Notes under the pieces: model-generated
The model's database searches: none
Told to the model about the DNA's origin: nothing
The model's input: only the letters and a program-made list of their open reading frames with translations
Position numbers and translations under genes: made by a program
Shown here: positions 11,321-23,469 of the stretch, one piece after another
Layout of the letters: every line of letters begins with the position of its first letter
Numbering within the stretch: position 1 is the first letter of the stretch
Assembly (NCBI GenBank): GCA_013400115.1
Contig: VXBP01002267.1
Coordinates: 108,344-172,343, forward strand
Length of the DNA stretch: 64,000 nucleotides
Origin: Rhinopomastus cyanomelas
Taxonomy: Eukaryota; Chordata; Aves; Bucerotiformes; Rhinopomastidae
Direction: 5' to 3'

Positions 11321-13168
11321 TCTAAAAGCAAAAACAAAACTGAAAAATATTCAGGTACTAATATCTTTTTCCAGAAAACCACATACAAATGTCAAGTACA
11401 AGCCCAGCACAGAGGCCAACCAACTGTCTTCTATCCCATCATCATTTAGGAGGGAATTTATTCTGAGTTCAAGTCAGTTTACACCCAAGGAGGATGTGTC
11501 TAGCCCCACATCCATCCATCTGGGTTTTGCTGAAAGCAATCTCAGCAATGAGGAAAACTTCATTCTGATGGGGCTGATAGGATGAACTGACAGGGCAGAC
11601 ACAGTGTTGGCAAAAGCCCGTATCATGGGCTGCGTGCAGGAGGGAAAAGCCAGCTCTTATTCCTGCTCATGTTTGCTAGGTAATTGATCAGAGGAGACTG
11701 CTGACAGTTATTAAAGAACTCCAAAACTAACAGTGCCTCTAAACCATTATCAGTGCACAGCTACCAGCATGGAGTACCTGCCTCAGCGTGTTTGTGGTCA
11801 AAGGAGAACGCAGGCACTCCACTCAGAGAAGACTCCATCCACAGGAGAACAGCTGACCTCATGCTTAAGTAGTACAGCTTCATCACCTAGAGCTGGGCCA
11901 AAGATTCAGCCTTTGGATGAAACAGAAAGAAAGGAAAAAAAGGCTCTTTTAACATGACTTGTGAAAGGGAAAAAGTGTTGGGTTGCTTTGTTTGTTCCTG
12001 GGCTGTTGGGACTTTTTGGTGGTAAAGCACTGACTTGCTTTTGCAGCTGGTGCCTGTGACTTTGCAGCAGATGAGCAGCTTTGGGTCCAAACCGCCTCCT
12101 TTCCGCTCAGCCCAGCACCACCTTGTCTCTTCAGCTCCTTTCCAAGGGTGTGATTGAATGAGTGCTTGTGAAGGCTGTAAGCACTTGCTAATTTGGATTT
12201 GTCTGGCTCTGCATTTCCAAGGCCTGTGGAGCCAACCTGACCGTTAACTTGTATTCCACAGTTTTCCCCTCCTCCTGCTCTGCAACTTTTTCCAGAGCCC
12301 GTTTCTCAATGACATCCACCTCCCCACAGCCCCTCTCTCCAATTCCTCCTCTCTATTTTTTAAAATCGACCTGGTCTTTGTTGTACTAATTAGATTATCT
12401 CTGCCTGAGGGACCCAGAGAGCAGCCCCAACAGAGCGCAGGCTGGAAAGACAAGACACATAATCCCTGTTATCTGGGGGGCTGTCATTTAGCATGTAGAT
12501 CAACTAATTCTTTCAATACCATGGGAGCAATTGTACATCTCAATATTGATTTCCCCCCAAAGATATGATCTCCTACATTCCTACATGAGTCTCGCTTGCC
12601 CTGGCTAAAAGGCTCCATTTATTACAAGGCAATACAACGCGTGCATTCACCTCCCCCACTGGCTTTCTGACTTCAGATATGAGAAGGTGCTTCTTGGGGA
12701 GGGTAAGAGAGTGAGCAAACACAGTTAACACAACAATTTCAGGGAGGAACAGGACAAAAACCAAACCTACTGCACTTTCACTTTGCATTATGAAGTAATT
12801 AATTCAGAGCTGACTGACATCAAAGGCTGAAGGCCAGCCACGGGAAGGGGCATTAGCTATAAATCATATGCTAAAAGCAGTAATGCTTTGAGTCGAGCCA
12901 CGCTGATGCCATTCAGCAACCCTCCTGTTAAATAAGTTTCTGCTTGTTTCTCTTGTTCTTCCTTTCCACCCACTTCACTATCAATTTTGGGAGATGCTCT
13001 TCATGTGTTGTGAGCCACACAAATCACCTCAGGCTAATTGCAGAAGAAGGAGAAATGCAACAATGGACAGGCCTTCACTTGAGGTATCAAAACACTTTAA
13101 ATTATAATCAACAAATCAACTTGCACAGGCGCAGGCCCCTTCATCATGATGCCCCTTTCAAGGACAAT
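11321..13168. other. single-copy non-coding DNA
   Basis: Holds the candidate regulatory block at 12440-12930 described separately. No gene or transposable element recognised in the rest. Confidence 0.55.
12440..12930. promoter_or_regulatory. candidate conserved non-coding block (unverified)
   Basis: This repeat-free ~490-base block contains TAATTAATT (12796-12804), a TCF/LEF-like ATCAAAGG (12819-12826) and TCAATATTGATT at about 12540. Its texture differs from the neutral, stop-rich spacers around it. Transcription-factor sites of this length occur by chance, so this is a proposal from composition only. Confidence 0.25.
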
Positions 13169-13724
13169 ATTCATCCTGAAGTGGATCAGAAGAATGGGTT
13201 GTTAGCAGATTAAGAGAAGTTCTCCTTCACCTCTACTCTGCCCTGGTGCCCTGGTCTAGAGCATTGTGTCCAGTTCTGGGCCACTCAGTTCAAGAAGGAC
13301 ACAAATGCTGGAAAGAGTCCAGCACAGAGCCACAAAGATGAAGGAGGTGGAACATCTCCCTTATGAGGAAAGGCTGAGGGAGCTGGGTCTCTTGAGCTTG
13401 AAGAAAAAGACTGAGGGGTGACCTTATTAATGTGATAAATATGGAAAGGGAGGGTGTCAGGAAGATGGAGCCAGGCTCTGCTCAGTGTTGTCTAATGACA
13501 GAACAAGGGGCAGTGGGTGTGAGCTGGAACATAGGAGGTTCCACATCAATATGAGAAGGAAGTTCACAGTGAGGGTGACAGAGCACTGGAAGGGGTTGCC
13601 CAGGAAGGTGGTGGAACCTCCTTCTGCCTGGATATGTTCCTGTGCGATCTTGCTGTGGCTGGGCAATTTGACTTGATGATCTTTTGAGGTCCCTTCCAAT
13701 CCCTAATGTTCTGTGATTCTGTGA
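13169..13724 (+). mobile_element. CR1 copy, ~555 bases (type A)
   Basis: Runs from the 'CTGAAGTGGATCAGAAG' segment (ORF2 'GxIRSG' region) through 'CTCTACTCTGCCCTGG', 'TGTGTCCAGTTCTGGGCC' and 'TATGAGGAAAGGCTGAGGGA' to the 3' end 'CTTCCAATCCCTAATGTTCT' plus GTGATTCTGTGAT. The frame is interrupted. The same 5' segment begins the CR1 at 31420, so both belong to one subfamily. Confidence 0.94.
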
Positions 13725-14401
13725 TAACCATGGGTAGCTGGATTCCTGGAGTCTCAAGGTGTTCATTCTGGTCAGTTCAGAGAGTTTTTACTGTTGGTAG
13801 ATCAGAACATTTGTCACCAGGCAGCCTATGGTCAATTGCTTGCAGGCAACCTTTTTTCTGGTACCAAATTACCTCCATACCACAACAGTTAAAAAGCAAG
13901 TTTGGGTGATATAATTAATTTTCTACGCTTGGCCAAACTTATAGTAGAGCCAAAGAGGAAGGACATAATTCCCAAGCAAAGGTAGAAGGAAAAAATCCTG
14001 CAACTCCACATCTAAATCTTCCTCTGACTTCCACCACTCGAGGACTACACAGCTTTAACAAACAGCCTGCAGAGCCTGGTGCTGGCACCTGTTAATACCA
14101 TCCATGAAGCTGAACACATTTCATCACCAGACAAGAAACTTTATCCACAGCACTGGGATCTCGTCCTTCTCTTCCAAAAGTGTCATAGGATCTCTCACTT
14201 CCTCCCGGACAGCCACCAGAGCCAGAAAAAATAGGACCTGAGTCCAGTGGCCCAGCTGAAAGCAGCCCTCCAGCAGTGCAGAATTTCCTGTAGAGCCTGA
14301 GCAACTCTGCCAGCATCAAAGACAAATACACGTTGTGGTTTGAGGACCACCTTTTTTGTTTGAGGTCACCCTCTGCCTCAAATACCTCCTGTTCCCTCCA
14401 T
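13725..14401. other. single-copy non-coding DNA
   Basis: No gene or repeat recognised. Confidence 0.55.
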
Positions 14402-14630
14402 ACAGAATCACAAAATCACTCTGGTTGGAAAAGACCCCTGGGATCATTGAGTCCAACCATGTACCCTACATTACAAGTTCACTCCTAAAGCACATCCCTT
14501 AACACCTCATCCAAACCATCTTTAAACACATCCAGGGACAGCAACTCAACCACCTCCCTGGGAAGCCCATTCCAGTGCCTGACCACCCTTTCTGTGAAAA
14601 ACTTTTTCCTAATATCAAGTCTAAATACTG
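14402..14630 (-). mobile_element. CR1 3' fragment (type B), minus strand
   Basis: Begins 'ACAGAATCACAAAATCACTC', then 'TGGTTGGAAAAGACCCCTGG' and 'GATCATTGAGTCCAACCAT'. It ends in the 'TTTTTCCTAATATCAAGTC' segment of the ORF2 tail. Relatively well matched to other type B copies (17551, 24838, 2723). Confidence 0.94.
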
Positions 14631-15152
14631 GTCTTAGCACTTCTGTTTTCCAAGTACCTGACTTTTACAGCTAAATGTTTGCCTTTTTTCCAGACTGCAA
14701 GGATCCACATGCCTAAATTATATTCAACATGTGACAAACACATGGCACTACATCGACCAATATATATATTACATAGAATTTTATATATATTTTTAAAAAT
14801 CACAGATGTGTATACTTGTGTGATGCAGAAGGGTGATAAATCAAGAAGAAATCACTTTATCTCCACCTCCACAGGGCACAGATATCCACAGAAGGCGACA
14901 TCACAGAACAGCACAACGCCTTCAGAAATCAATTCTGGGCTGGATTATCAACGAGGAAAGAAGAATCTTTAGCAAACAAGAATATAAAAATATTCAACAT
15001 GCCTGGCTTTTCTGGTCAGTGGCATGGTGAGGATGTGCTCCTGTCTCGAGAGACATGAGGTGTCCCAGCTTCTGTGGCAATGCAGGAGAGGATCAGCAAT
15101 TCAACTGCACCCTGTAAAATAAGGACATAATAGGCACCTTGCTGATCAAAAA
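14631..15152. other. single-copy AT-rich DNA
   Basis: No gene recognised. A short imperfect AT dinucleotide stretch lies at about 14756-14800. Confidence 0.55.
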
Positions 15153-15393
15153 TAGAGGCTTGAAAGAGGGGAGATTTAGACTAGATCTTGAGAAGAAATT
15201 CCTAACTCTGAAGATGCTGAGGCACTGGAACAGGTTGCCCAGGGAGGCTGTGGCTGCTCTGTCCCTAGAAGTGTTCAAGGCCAGGTTTAAGCAAGCAGTT
15301 TCGAGTGACAGGTGTCCCTGCCCATGGCAGGAGGCTTGGAACTAGATGATCTCTGAGATCCTTTCCAATCTAAACCATTCCATGATCCCATGA
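15153..15393 (+). mobile_element. CR1 3' fragment (type D)
   Basis: Holds 'GGCACTGGAACAGGTTGCCC' (ORF2 tail 'RHWNRLPRE'), 'GTGTCCCTGCCCATGGCAGG' and the 3' tip 'CCTTTCCAATCTAAACCATT' plus CCATGATCCCATGA. The tail still translates as L-E-K-K-F-L-T-L-K-M-L-R-H-W-N-R-L-P-R-E. The rest of the element is missing through 5' truncation. Confidence 0.93.
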
Positions 15394-17550
15394 CAACTAG
15401 AGGCAACAAGAAGAAGGAGATGTGAGGCACTTCTCCCAGCCCCTGACATTGACTACACATGCTAGATGGTGCAACTGAAGAAGACAAGGGGAGAGAATGT
15501 GAGAAAGGTGATGAGAGAATGTGAGAAAGGTGATATCTTAGGAGAAGAGAGAGCTTCCATTGTCCCTCAAGCACACCCAATCCATGCAAAGTTTGAGAGT
15601 CTCCACAGCACAAAGCAGAGGTGTCCCACCAATCTGGAGACTCCAAAGAGTGCAGGAGTCCACGGTCAGTTCTGGAAGCAACAATATTTGCATGTGTGTA
15701 ATGTCATGTCTTGTGAGAGGGGGACACATTACCTTCATTTCCCTTTCCAGTGTATTAAGGGTCATGTGGGGACCTTTACCTGTCCTCCACGGGGCTGCAC
15801 AGTTACTCCAAAGTTTCTTTGTGAGAGCACAGCTCTCCACCACAGCACCTGGTGCCCAGAGGCAGGCAAAATGCCAGGAAAGGTCTCTGGAGATTTGCAG
15901 GAAGGACAGCTTTCCACTGCACCTGCCAAGTCTGCAGTCCTAGCCCAACTCTATCAAGGAGGGGAAACCTGAGGCAATACGTAATGGCACATTCTTCAGC
16001 ATCAACTTTCCCCTACCAGGTTTGCCCCTACCATGGCCCAGTGACAAGTGGCCATCTGGGGTGGAGATGAGCTGCACTGCAACATTTCCAGGACCATGTG
16101 CCTCAATGCCTTCCATTTCCTTGGCCACAACACAGCTTGAAGCTCCATGCCTGACGTCCAGGGATTATGACCCCACAGGTCTCTGCTGCTTGCTGGGTGA
16201 CTAAGTCTAAACCCAAGTTTATCAAAGCATCTTTGATAACTAAAAATAAAACCCCAAACCTACCAGCTGCCCATGGCTACTAGGTCAAAAGAGCCAGTTT
16301 CACCACGTAAGGGGACATGTGCACTCTGTGGAGGGCTCCAGGGCTTATCTCCAGCAGGGAGGATGGTCTGGGACATATTCTGCACATCCGCCATGGCAGA
16401 GGAATTCAATCGTCAACGGGTGGCTGCTATCAAGTCTGACACATTCAGCAGATTCTTTGGCTCTTGTCAGCTATCCAATGGCTTTTCCTGGTCTTAACAG
16501 CCTGGTTGGCAGGGACAAGAGAAACAGGGAGAGCAGCAGGCAGAGCTGGCCAACATCATGGTTTCTCTCAGGTTGGCAGCTAGCTCTAGCACTGGGTGTC
16601 TCTTTTGGAGGTGTTCCCCTGATAGGGGCCACCACTCAGACCAGCATGTCAGAGAATACGTTGGCCCAAAGTAGGAACCATGCTCTCACTTTTCTTCCTT
16701 CTTTCACACGGACAATTCAGTCTTGAAGAAACAGGTATTCTGTGCACCCCAAAATGCTGCTACAACAAGCAAACCAATCCAACTCCTAGACCAGAATAAC
16801 ACTCAGAGGCAGACATGACCCCAGTCACACTGGTAAAGCCACATTTGCTACAAACCTGTTTTCCTTCAAAGTTTTCTAAGGGCTTTCCACCAATATCTTT
16901 CAGGAGAACATCTATTTCTGGACAATTTTGGAGGTTTTGGGCGCAGGAGAAGGAAGAAGATGAGTACATACACATATCTATCAAAAACTTTGTGGAGTTT
17001 TCTCCACAAAGCCAACAAGATCAAGCAAAACAGCTTCATGAGGCATCTGAAAGACCATCCCCTTAATGCAAGAACCCATTTGCACCAGATCAGGTGTACT
17101 AGGCATCATACTCTTGTTGTCCTCTCCTGGGCATGCCAGAGCACAGCATAATGAGCACCCACCTTGCGTAAAAACCTTTCAGAGGTTTTCCACACCCTCC
17201 ACTGGAGAGACACTTTCAGCAGAAGGGATTTTAAAACACACAAATCTTTGCTATGCGGTGGGTTTTGTCTCACAACAGGAATATTTCAGTGCAGATGAGC
17301 TGACAACAGGGCTTTGGATAGGAAAACAAAGATTATTTGAAACAAAATTTAGATAGGCTAAAAGGAGCGAGGAAGTCTGTAAGAATATTAAGCAATGGAG
17401 TGGTGGAGAGAAGAGAGTCCCCCCAACACCCAAGGAGTTTCACTATATAGCTAAGAATTCCCAGGGTAAAAAAAAGCCCCAAATATCCACCCTTAAGATA
17501 CAGCTGCACTTTTCCTGGTAATTGATGAATGTCCTATAACACAAAGCAAC
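15394..17550. other. 2.2 kb single-copy non-coding DNA
   Basis: Contains only a 22-base tandem duplication (15491-15534). Open frames of up to 168 codons (15466-15972) overlap in several frames on both strands and resemble no family. They are read as chance. Confidence 0.55.
15491..15534 (+). repeat. 22-bp perfect tandem duplication
   Basis: GAGAGAATGTGAGAAAGGTG plus AT occurs twice head to tail (15491-15512 and 15513-15534) without a mismatch. That suggests a recent slippage or duplication event and a likely length polymorphism. Confidence 0.9.
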
Positions 17551-17960
17551 ATTGATGGAAATGACCCCTGGGATCATCGAGTCCAACCATCTACCCTACC
17601 TCACAAGGTCGCCTCTAAACATATCCCTCAACACCTTTAAACACACCCAGGGATGGCGACTCAACCACCTCCCTGGGAAGCCCATTCCAGTGCCTGACCA
17701 CCCTGCCTGTGAAAAATTCTTCCTAACATCAAGTCTAAACCTCCCCTGTTGTAACTTGAACCCCTTCCCTCTTGTTCTGTCACTAACTGCTTGTGAGAAG
17801 AGACCAGCACCAACCTCTCCACAATGTCCTTTCAGGTAGTTGTAGAGAGTGATGAGGTCTCTTCTCAGCCTCCTTTTCCTTAAACTAAAGAGCCCCAGCT
17901 CTTGCAGTCGTTCCTCATAAGATCTATTCTCCAGGCCCCTCACCAAGTAGCTCCTCTCAC
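17551..17960 (-). mobile_element. CR1 copy, ~410 bases (type B), minus strand
   Basis: In minus orientation it translates to pieces of the ORF2 C-terminus: S-Y-E-E-R-L-Q-E-L-G-L-F-S-L (about 17880-17925), R-R-D-L-I-T-L-Y-N-Y-L-K-G (17830-17870) and S-D-R-T-R-G-K-G-F-K-L (17750-17785). The frame is open for more than 100 codons but is interrupted before the end. One of the less decayed copies. The 3' tip is slightly eroded. Confidence 0.94.
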
Positions 17961-19089
17961 CAACCCTGCTGCCTTTCCTTCCTGGAAAGGAAATGAAGTA
18001 GGAAATCTGGGAACTCCACATTCCAAGGCCATCTCTTTGTCATCTCATCGACGTGTGTATCCACTTCACAAAAGCATAGAAAACAAAGGAGTAATTTAAT
18101 AGCTCAGGGTGTAAGTGGGACAGATTGTCTGGAATCCCTTTCGCTGCAAAAGTTAATTCATATTTATTTAGTCAGGTTGTTAAACTTACAGACACTGATT
18201 TCCGTGCACGAGGCTGACGAGCTGGCAGCTCTGTGCTTTCTGATTGCCAAAGGACTAACCACTTAAATAGCCGGCTGCTATTTCAGCTCCCTAACACTTT
18301 TTTCAGCACAAAATTTTATTCTCATCTGCTCTGCAAGAACTCCAGGCTGAAGTTTCCATGGCAGCTCTCTGAAGCCCAGCACCTGGTGTTTGCTGAAAAA
18401 ACCCATCAGTATGGTTCTTGTTCCTTCTGAGCACATTAACAGGGACGGTGCGTGGTTCTGTGTGTTGCTGCGATGCATGCACGGTGAAGCTTTAAGACCT
18501 GAAAGCTTTGAAGAAGCAGCTTGAAATCTGGGATAAGAAATCTTCAGATGGTGTTTGTAAGATATCTTAAATGACAACAGAGTCAAACTGAAGAACACAG
18601 CTGGATCACGCAGCATCAGGAGCGGGGGCTGAAACAGTAAAACTTTCACATACTTGCATTGGATGAAGGAAGAGGTAAGCAGACAGATGAGAGTAGAGGT
18701 TAGGGGAGAAACTCATGGGATGAAGACCAGAGAGGTACCTGGACAAAGTAGTGGAAGCAGAAGAAAGTGAAATAGGCTTCTAAAACTAGTGTCACAGAAA
18801 AATGATTATGGGGAATGGATCAAGTGCATCAAGGAGGGATGTAGAGCTGTGAATCACCAGCATTCTCCAGGCAGACAAGCCAAGAAAGGAGAAAAATGGA
18901 GAGCACATAAAAGAAGGGCCTGAGATCTGCAGGTGCAGTATTTTGTCAAGCTGGATAAGCTTGAGCTATTTGATTAGATTCATGGGCATTAACACTGTGA
19001 GAAGAGAAAGCTGGAAATTCACTGGAAACATCACAACAGTCAATTTCTTGAAGTGTGAGTTTGTACACCACTTCCAATGGCACTCAGGT
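17961..19089. other. single-copy non-coding DNA
   Basis: Contains a small AT-rich repeat-free block (18095-18250). No gene recognised. Confidence 0.55.
18095..18250. promoter_or_regulatory. candidate conserved non-coding block (unverified)
   Basis: Repeat-free sequence with AGTTAATTCATATTTATTTA followed by CpG-containing TTCCGTGCACGAGGCTGACG. Suggested only by texture; no conservation data are available. Confidence 0.15.
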
Positions 19090-19346
19090 ATTATTGAGGC
19101 TGGAAAAGACCTCTGAGATCATCAGTTCCAGCCTATGACCTGAAACCACCACATTAGCCAGACCAGGGCACTAAGTGCCACATCCAGTTCGTCCTAAACA
19201 CCCCCAGGGAGGTGGACTCCACTGTCTCCCTGGGCAGTCCATTCCAGTATCTAACCACCCTTTCCATGAGGAAGGGCTTCCTAACATCCAGCCTAACCCT
19301 CCCCTGGTGCAGCTTCAAGCCCTTCCCTCTCATCCTGTCACAAGAC
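19090..19346 (-). mobile_element. CR1 3' fragment (type C), minus strand
   Basis: Begins 'TATTATTGAGGCTGGAAAAG', then 'ACCTCTGAGATCATCAGTTC'. It continues through 'CCCTGGGCAGTCCATTCCAG' and 'GAAGGGCTTCCTAACATCC'. Same subfamily as the copies at 26722, 34731, 59293 and 62005. The minus-strand translation keeps R-V-R-L-D-V-R-K-P-F-L-M-E-R-V-V-R-Y-W-N-G-L-P-R-E, close to the ORF2 C-terminus. Confidence 0.94.
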
Positions 19347-21506
19347 TCTTTCAATCCCTACTCCTGAGTGCAGATGATAGACTCATCACTCCTGGAGAAC
19401 TACCTGTTGCTGTGACTAGCCAACTGCTAATGGAGTAATATGTTAATCTTCCCACACAGATAGAGAATTGTTTAGGTACCCAAGTTACCAACCCAGCCAG
19501 TGGTAAAAGCAGATGATAGGATTTAATGGCTAAGTTTGCTGGATGATTACAAGCAGCACAGTCCACATGGTCTTTCTTACATATACGATTCAAAATGATC
19601 CCCACTGAAAACAAGAAGTGCAAGTGATGCTACATTGCACCACATCATCTCACTCGTGTACATCAGTGGACTTTGATTCTCTCATGTGTTGTATCTACAG
19701 GTCAGGCTAGGGAGTGATTTTAACATATCCAAGTCTAAGTGTCAGACATTCAAAGCAGATTAATGGTGTCTGCATAAAACTGCCTCCCTGATAAAACACT
19801 GTGGTTCACACTCCATCTCCAGCCTGATTACAGGACTAAAGCCACCTTCTTCTCTTCAATTAAAGCTTAAGCTGTCATTGTTTAGCTTATTCTTAGCCAA
19901 ATAAAACTTCAGAACAAAAAGAGCAAGAGCCTTTCACTCTCTTGACTGCTGAGAAGAAATAAAAGCAGGAAAACCCCTGCTTATTTCTGCCACAGAGGCT
20001 CAAACGCTGTCTCTCCGATCACACTGAAGCTCCTAGAGAGTAAATAATCATCTTGTGGGATGTTGAACACCCACAAGCTGCTGCCCTGCAGGAATTATGG
20101 CTTTTCATGATTGCCCCTTCAAGATGCAAAAGGTTTGCTGTAGACATGGTGTTGGTTTGAGTCCTGGATTCTACCCGGGTTCTCACATTATAGAGAGATA
20201 TAGAAAAGTCATTTAGCTAGTCTGTGCCTTTGTCTTGATCCAAAGTCCCCTTCTTCTGCCTTTGGCATTCAACCTGCTTGTGTGCTGCCCAGGAAAACCT
20301 CAACTGCAGCCCCTGTGTCCACAGGTAACTACATTACGATTAGTCAACTCGATGCCAGTGGGGTAAATCCAGATAGTCAGTACTTCATTACTCATCTCTA
20401 TTTATTTGGCTGAGGTAGAGCAAAAGCTTATTTTAAAAAATAAGGGAATGAAAATGTTGACAGAGGGCTGCTGCTTTTGGGAGGAAAAAATAATCAGGAC
20501 TTTCCCACACTGAAGACTGTTTTAGGGCCCTATGACCATCCATCACTTTGTAGGGCTCTGTGATAACTCTCTCCTTACAACTGCAAGTCATTCTCTATCA
20601 GCACACAGGGACAGCTCTTCAGCAAGACACAAATAGAAACAGGCACAAAGCTGCTTATTGGTAAATAAATCAATGAGGAGGAATTGGGAGAAGGAAACAA
20701 CACACAAAGCTCTCCCTGTCAGGAGAACAGATTTATGCAAGAGGTTCACCGATGCTTCAGGCCACTGGTGCCATTTTCCAGGGTATGAATGGGTGAATCT
20801 TTTGCATACGTTTTGCTGGGTTGACTTAAGTAAGTCTTGACAACTCTCTTTCCCTGGGGACTGGACTAAAAGTATTGTTTAGAAATCTAATATATGGTTT
20901 ATTTACTCAATTTGTGCTGAGCACTACAGTTCCTTCAGGCCAGCTTCAGCAGTCCATTACTCCATTAATTCTCCATTACTGAAATTAGTGCTGTAATTGG
21001 AAGGAGGGAGGATGATGGGGAAGGGGACACTTTTTAAAGGAGCAGGTTCTGCTTAATCCCATAATGGAAGAAAGCATTAGAAAAAACTCCATGCCCACCC
21101 CCCACGCCTCTCCCTTAGGGAAAGGAGTAAGCAAGAGAAACTTCTCACTGAGGGATGATGTGCAATAGCTGCACAGTGGACAGATAAGGCCGGGTGACCA
21201 CACCAGCTGGTCCTCTTGCAAATCAGAGGACACAAGATACCTCCATGCAATGCTGCATTGCACCAGAAATCAGAAGATACTGAGGTTTCACCCTAAGCTT
21301 CTGGTCCTTGGAATGGAGGTGGTACTGCTAATGAGGTTGCTGGTGCAGACTCTGGTCCTGGGGTCCCCAGCACAGGCAGAGTTGTAGTGGGCTGTTCCAC
21401 AGCCTTCACAAGCCTGAGGAGAGGAGAGGAAAGGAGAGGGCAGGGTGTTAAGAAAGACAGTTTAGTCAAAGAGGTGGTACATAGAGTTGAGTTTGGTTCC
21501 CACCAC
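19347..21506. other. 2.2 kb single-copy non-coding DNA
   Basis: No gene or transposable element recognised. A short purine tract lies at 21416-21446, just before the next CR1. Confidence 0.55.
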
Positions 21507-21616
21507 AGGTGCTCCCTGAAGTCTTGGTCTAGGTGATCCTGCTCTGGCAGGGGAATTGGACTAGATGATCTTTCGAGGTCCCTTCCAATCCCTAATGTTC
21601 TGTGATTCTGTGATTC
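21507..21616 (+). mobile_element. CR1 3' end fragment (type A)
   Basis: 'GTCTTGGTCTAGGTGATCCT', 'TTGGACTAGATGATCTTTCG' and 'CCAATCCCTAATGTTCTGTG', then ATTCTGTGATT repeats. About 110 bases of the 3' end only. Confidence 0.92.
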
Positions 21617-23029
21617 CATTAAGTCCTGGAAGATGTAACTGTGTTTGGAGTGGAAGAGACACCTTTCGCTGCTGTGCTTTCCTCATCTATCCCCCAATAT
21701 ACATTGCAGCATGAAAGAAATTGGGACCTGGGTATGAATATTTATCAATTAGCTAAATTACAACAAAGACATGTCACAGATGTTGCATCCAAGAATTGCA
21801 CAAGACAATCACATCATCTACATAAAGTTTTCAATATTAATTGTAAGCTGGTTACTAACAAATAACCTGTATAGTTAGTCTGGATAATTGAAATATATAC
21901 TGCAAATATACATATTTATTGGCTTAGTTAAATAGAAGGCCTGTCAGAAGACTAGCAGGAAGGTAATACAATAGCCCTAGAGAGGTCATCTGTTAAAAGA
22001 GAATAAAGAATTTACAATAATAAAAATGCCACAGCTTTTAGCTGGGATGCTGCTGCTTCCATTTTCCAGCCAGTGGCAGGGTTTGTTTTGCCAAGGCTGG
22101 AACTGGAAAGTCCCAAAGGAAACCAAAGAATTAAAAGATTTTTTCCCTATGGGGTAAGAAGACCACAAAGACAGGCAGTAAACCTAAATTTGTTCACAAG
22201 GAACAGACTGACACAGAGACAGACTTTGCTGGAGGGGTCAAAACAGTAAAACTTATCTGTCCACTATTACGGCATGGCAGCACTTAGGGTAAAGTGCCCA
22301 TCATATCCTTCTCTCCTCACGTTTGGCTTTGTTCCTATCACATTGACTCAACAAGTTTTGCTCTGGAAAAGCTGTTTGATTGCTGGGATAAGCTGGGAAG
22401 GAGGCCTATGAGGTACCCCCACACTCATACCCTGTTCCTGGCACCACCTACAGGCATGGGGTCCATCATATGGATGAAGTCAAGCCTCCTTAAAACTGTC
22501 CTAGGCTGAACCACATAGGTGCAGTAATAGTTTGTACTCCTTCCCTGCCTAACCTTGGATCCACAGGTGAAAGCTAAGCACGCAGGGGAGACCAGTATCA
22601 GCTACAGCGAGCAGCTTGACAGCCTGGGGGGAAGCCTCTCCCCAGGATACATTGCCTTGGGAGAGCCAAGGTGTCCCAGGGCTGCCAACATTCTCAGCAT
22701 CTAGCAGTGTCTTGGAGACCAGAGCATCTCTGGTGTCTGCCAGGGAGCAGCCAGGCACCAACTTTCTGCTGCTACCAGGTCTTTGGCCAAGAAATGCATG
22801 AACATACCCGGACACTGAACACATTTGTGTTGGTGAATGCCACTGAATGAGGACTCTTTCAAGAAGATGCTGGTGAGCCTTTCATCAAGGTGGAAGCTGA
22901 CACAATGCAGTGGAAATAACTTTACAAGAACAACAAAGCCTTGATGCTCCAGCTTCGTAATTGTCAAGCTACCCTGGATTTCTCAATGAGAGTTTCCAGA
23001 GCTGAGAGAAAACTGGGAGGGACAGGTGA

Positions 23030-23260
23030 ATGCCCCTTCAAGAATTAAGTCCTAATTAACACACCATCGGTGATGAAGGACACATTTTACGTGATCGATT
23101 AAAAGACTCCTCCCTATTGATCTTTTCAGCTAATCATTGTCCTACCCCTGCTCAGGGAGTGCAGACACAAACCAGCGATCTAAATTTATTGAGACTCCTG
23201 GCAATCAATAGGTCAGACTCCTGGAGAAGCATTATGCAGAAAGCATCTCCACTGACTCAT
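23030..23260. promoter_or_regulatory. candidate conserved non-coding block (unverified)
   Basis: Repeat-free. Contains CCTAATTAAC (TAATTA at 23053-23058), TTACGTGATCGATTAAAAG at about 23087 and GCAATCAATAGG at about 23202. The close packing of homeodomain-like cores is suggestive but not proof of function. Confidence 0.22.
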
Positions 23261-23469
23261 CACGGGCCAGAGAGCTCCAAGTCTCCAGCAGGTCCCTGAA
23301 GCCGCTGCCGCCTTTGCCTGGCTGGTTCATGCCAGGCCAGGGTAGCTCTGGGTATACTCCTTGTCAAAGCCCAGACAAACAGCCCACGACACAACAACAG
23401 CCACAGCGATCACACTTGCCTTCGGCTTGGCAGCGCAGCGTGAGAGCTGGTACCTGGAGGCAGCAGACG

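Noticed and set aside
14756..14800. AT-rich stretch that looks like a microsatellite
   Set aside because: The perfect AT run is too short to call a microsatellite, and the rest is irregular.
15466..15972. 168-codon plus-strand frame
   Set aside because: It begins across a tandem duplication, overlaps frames on both strands and matches no known family.
17596..18021. 141-codon minus-strand frame
   Set aside because: It is the CR1 ORF2 remnant of the copy at 17551-17960, not a host gene.
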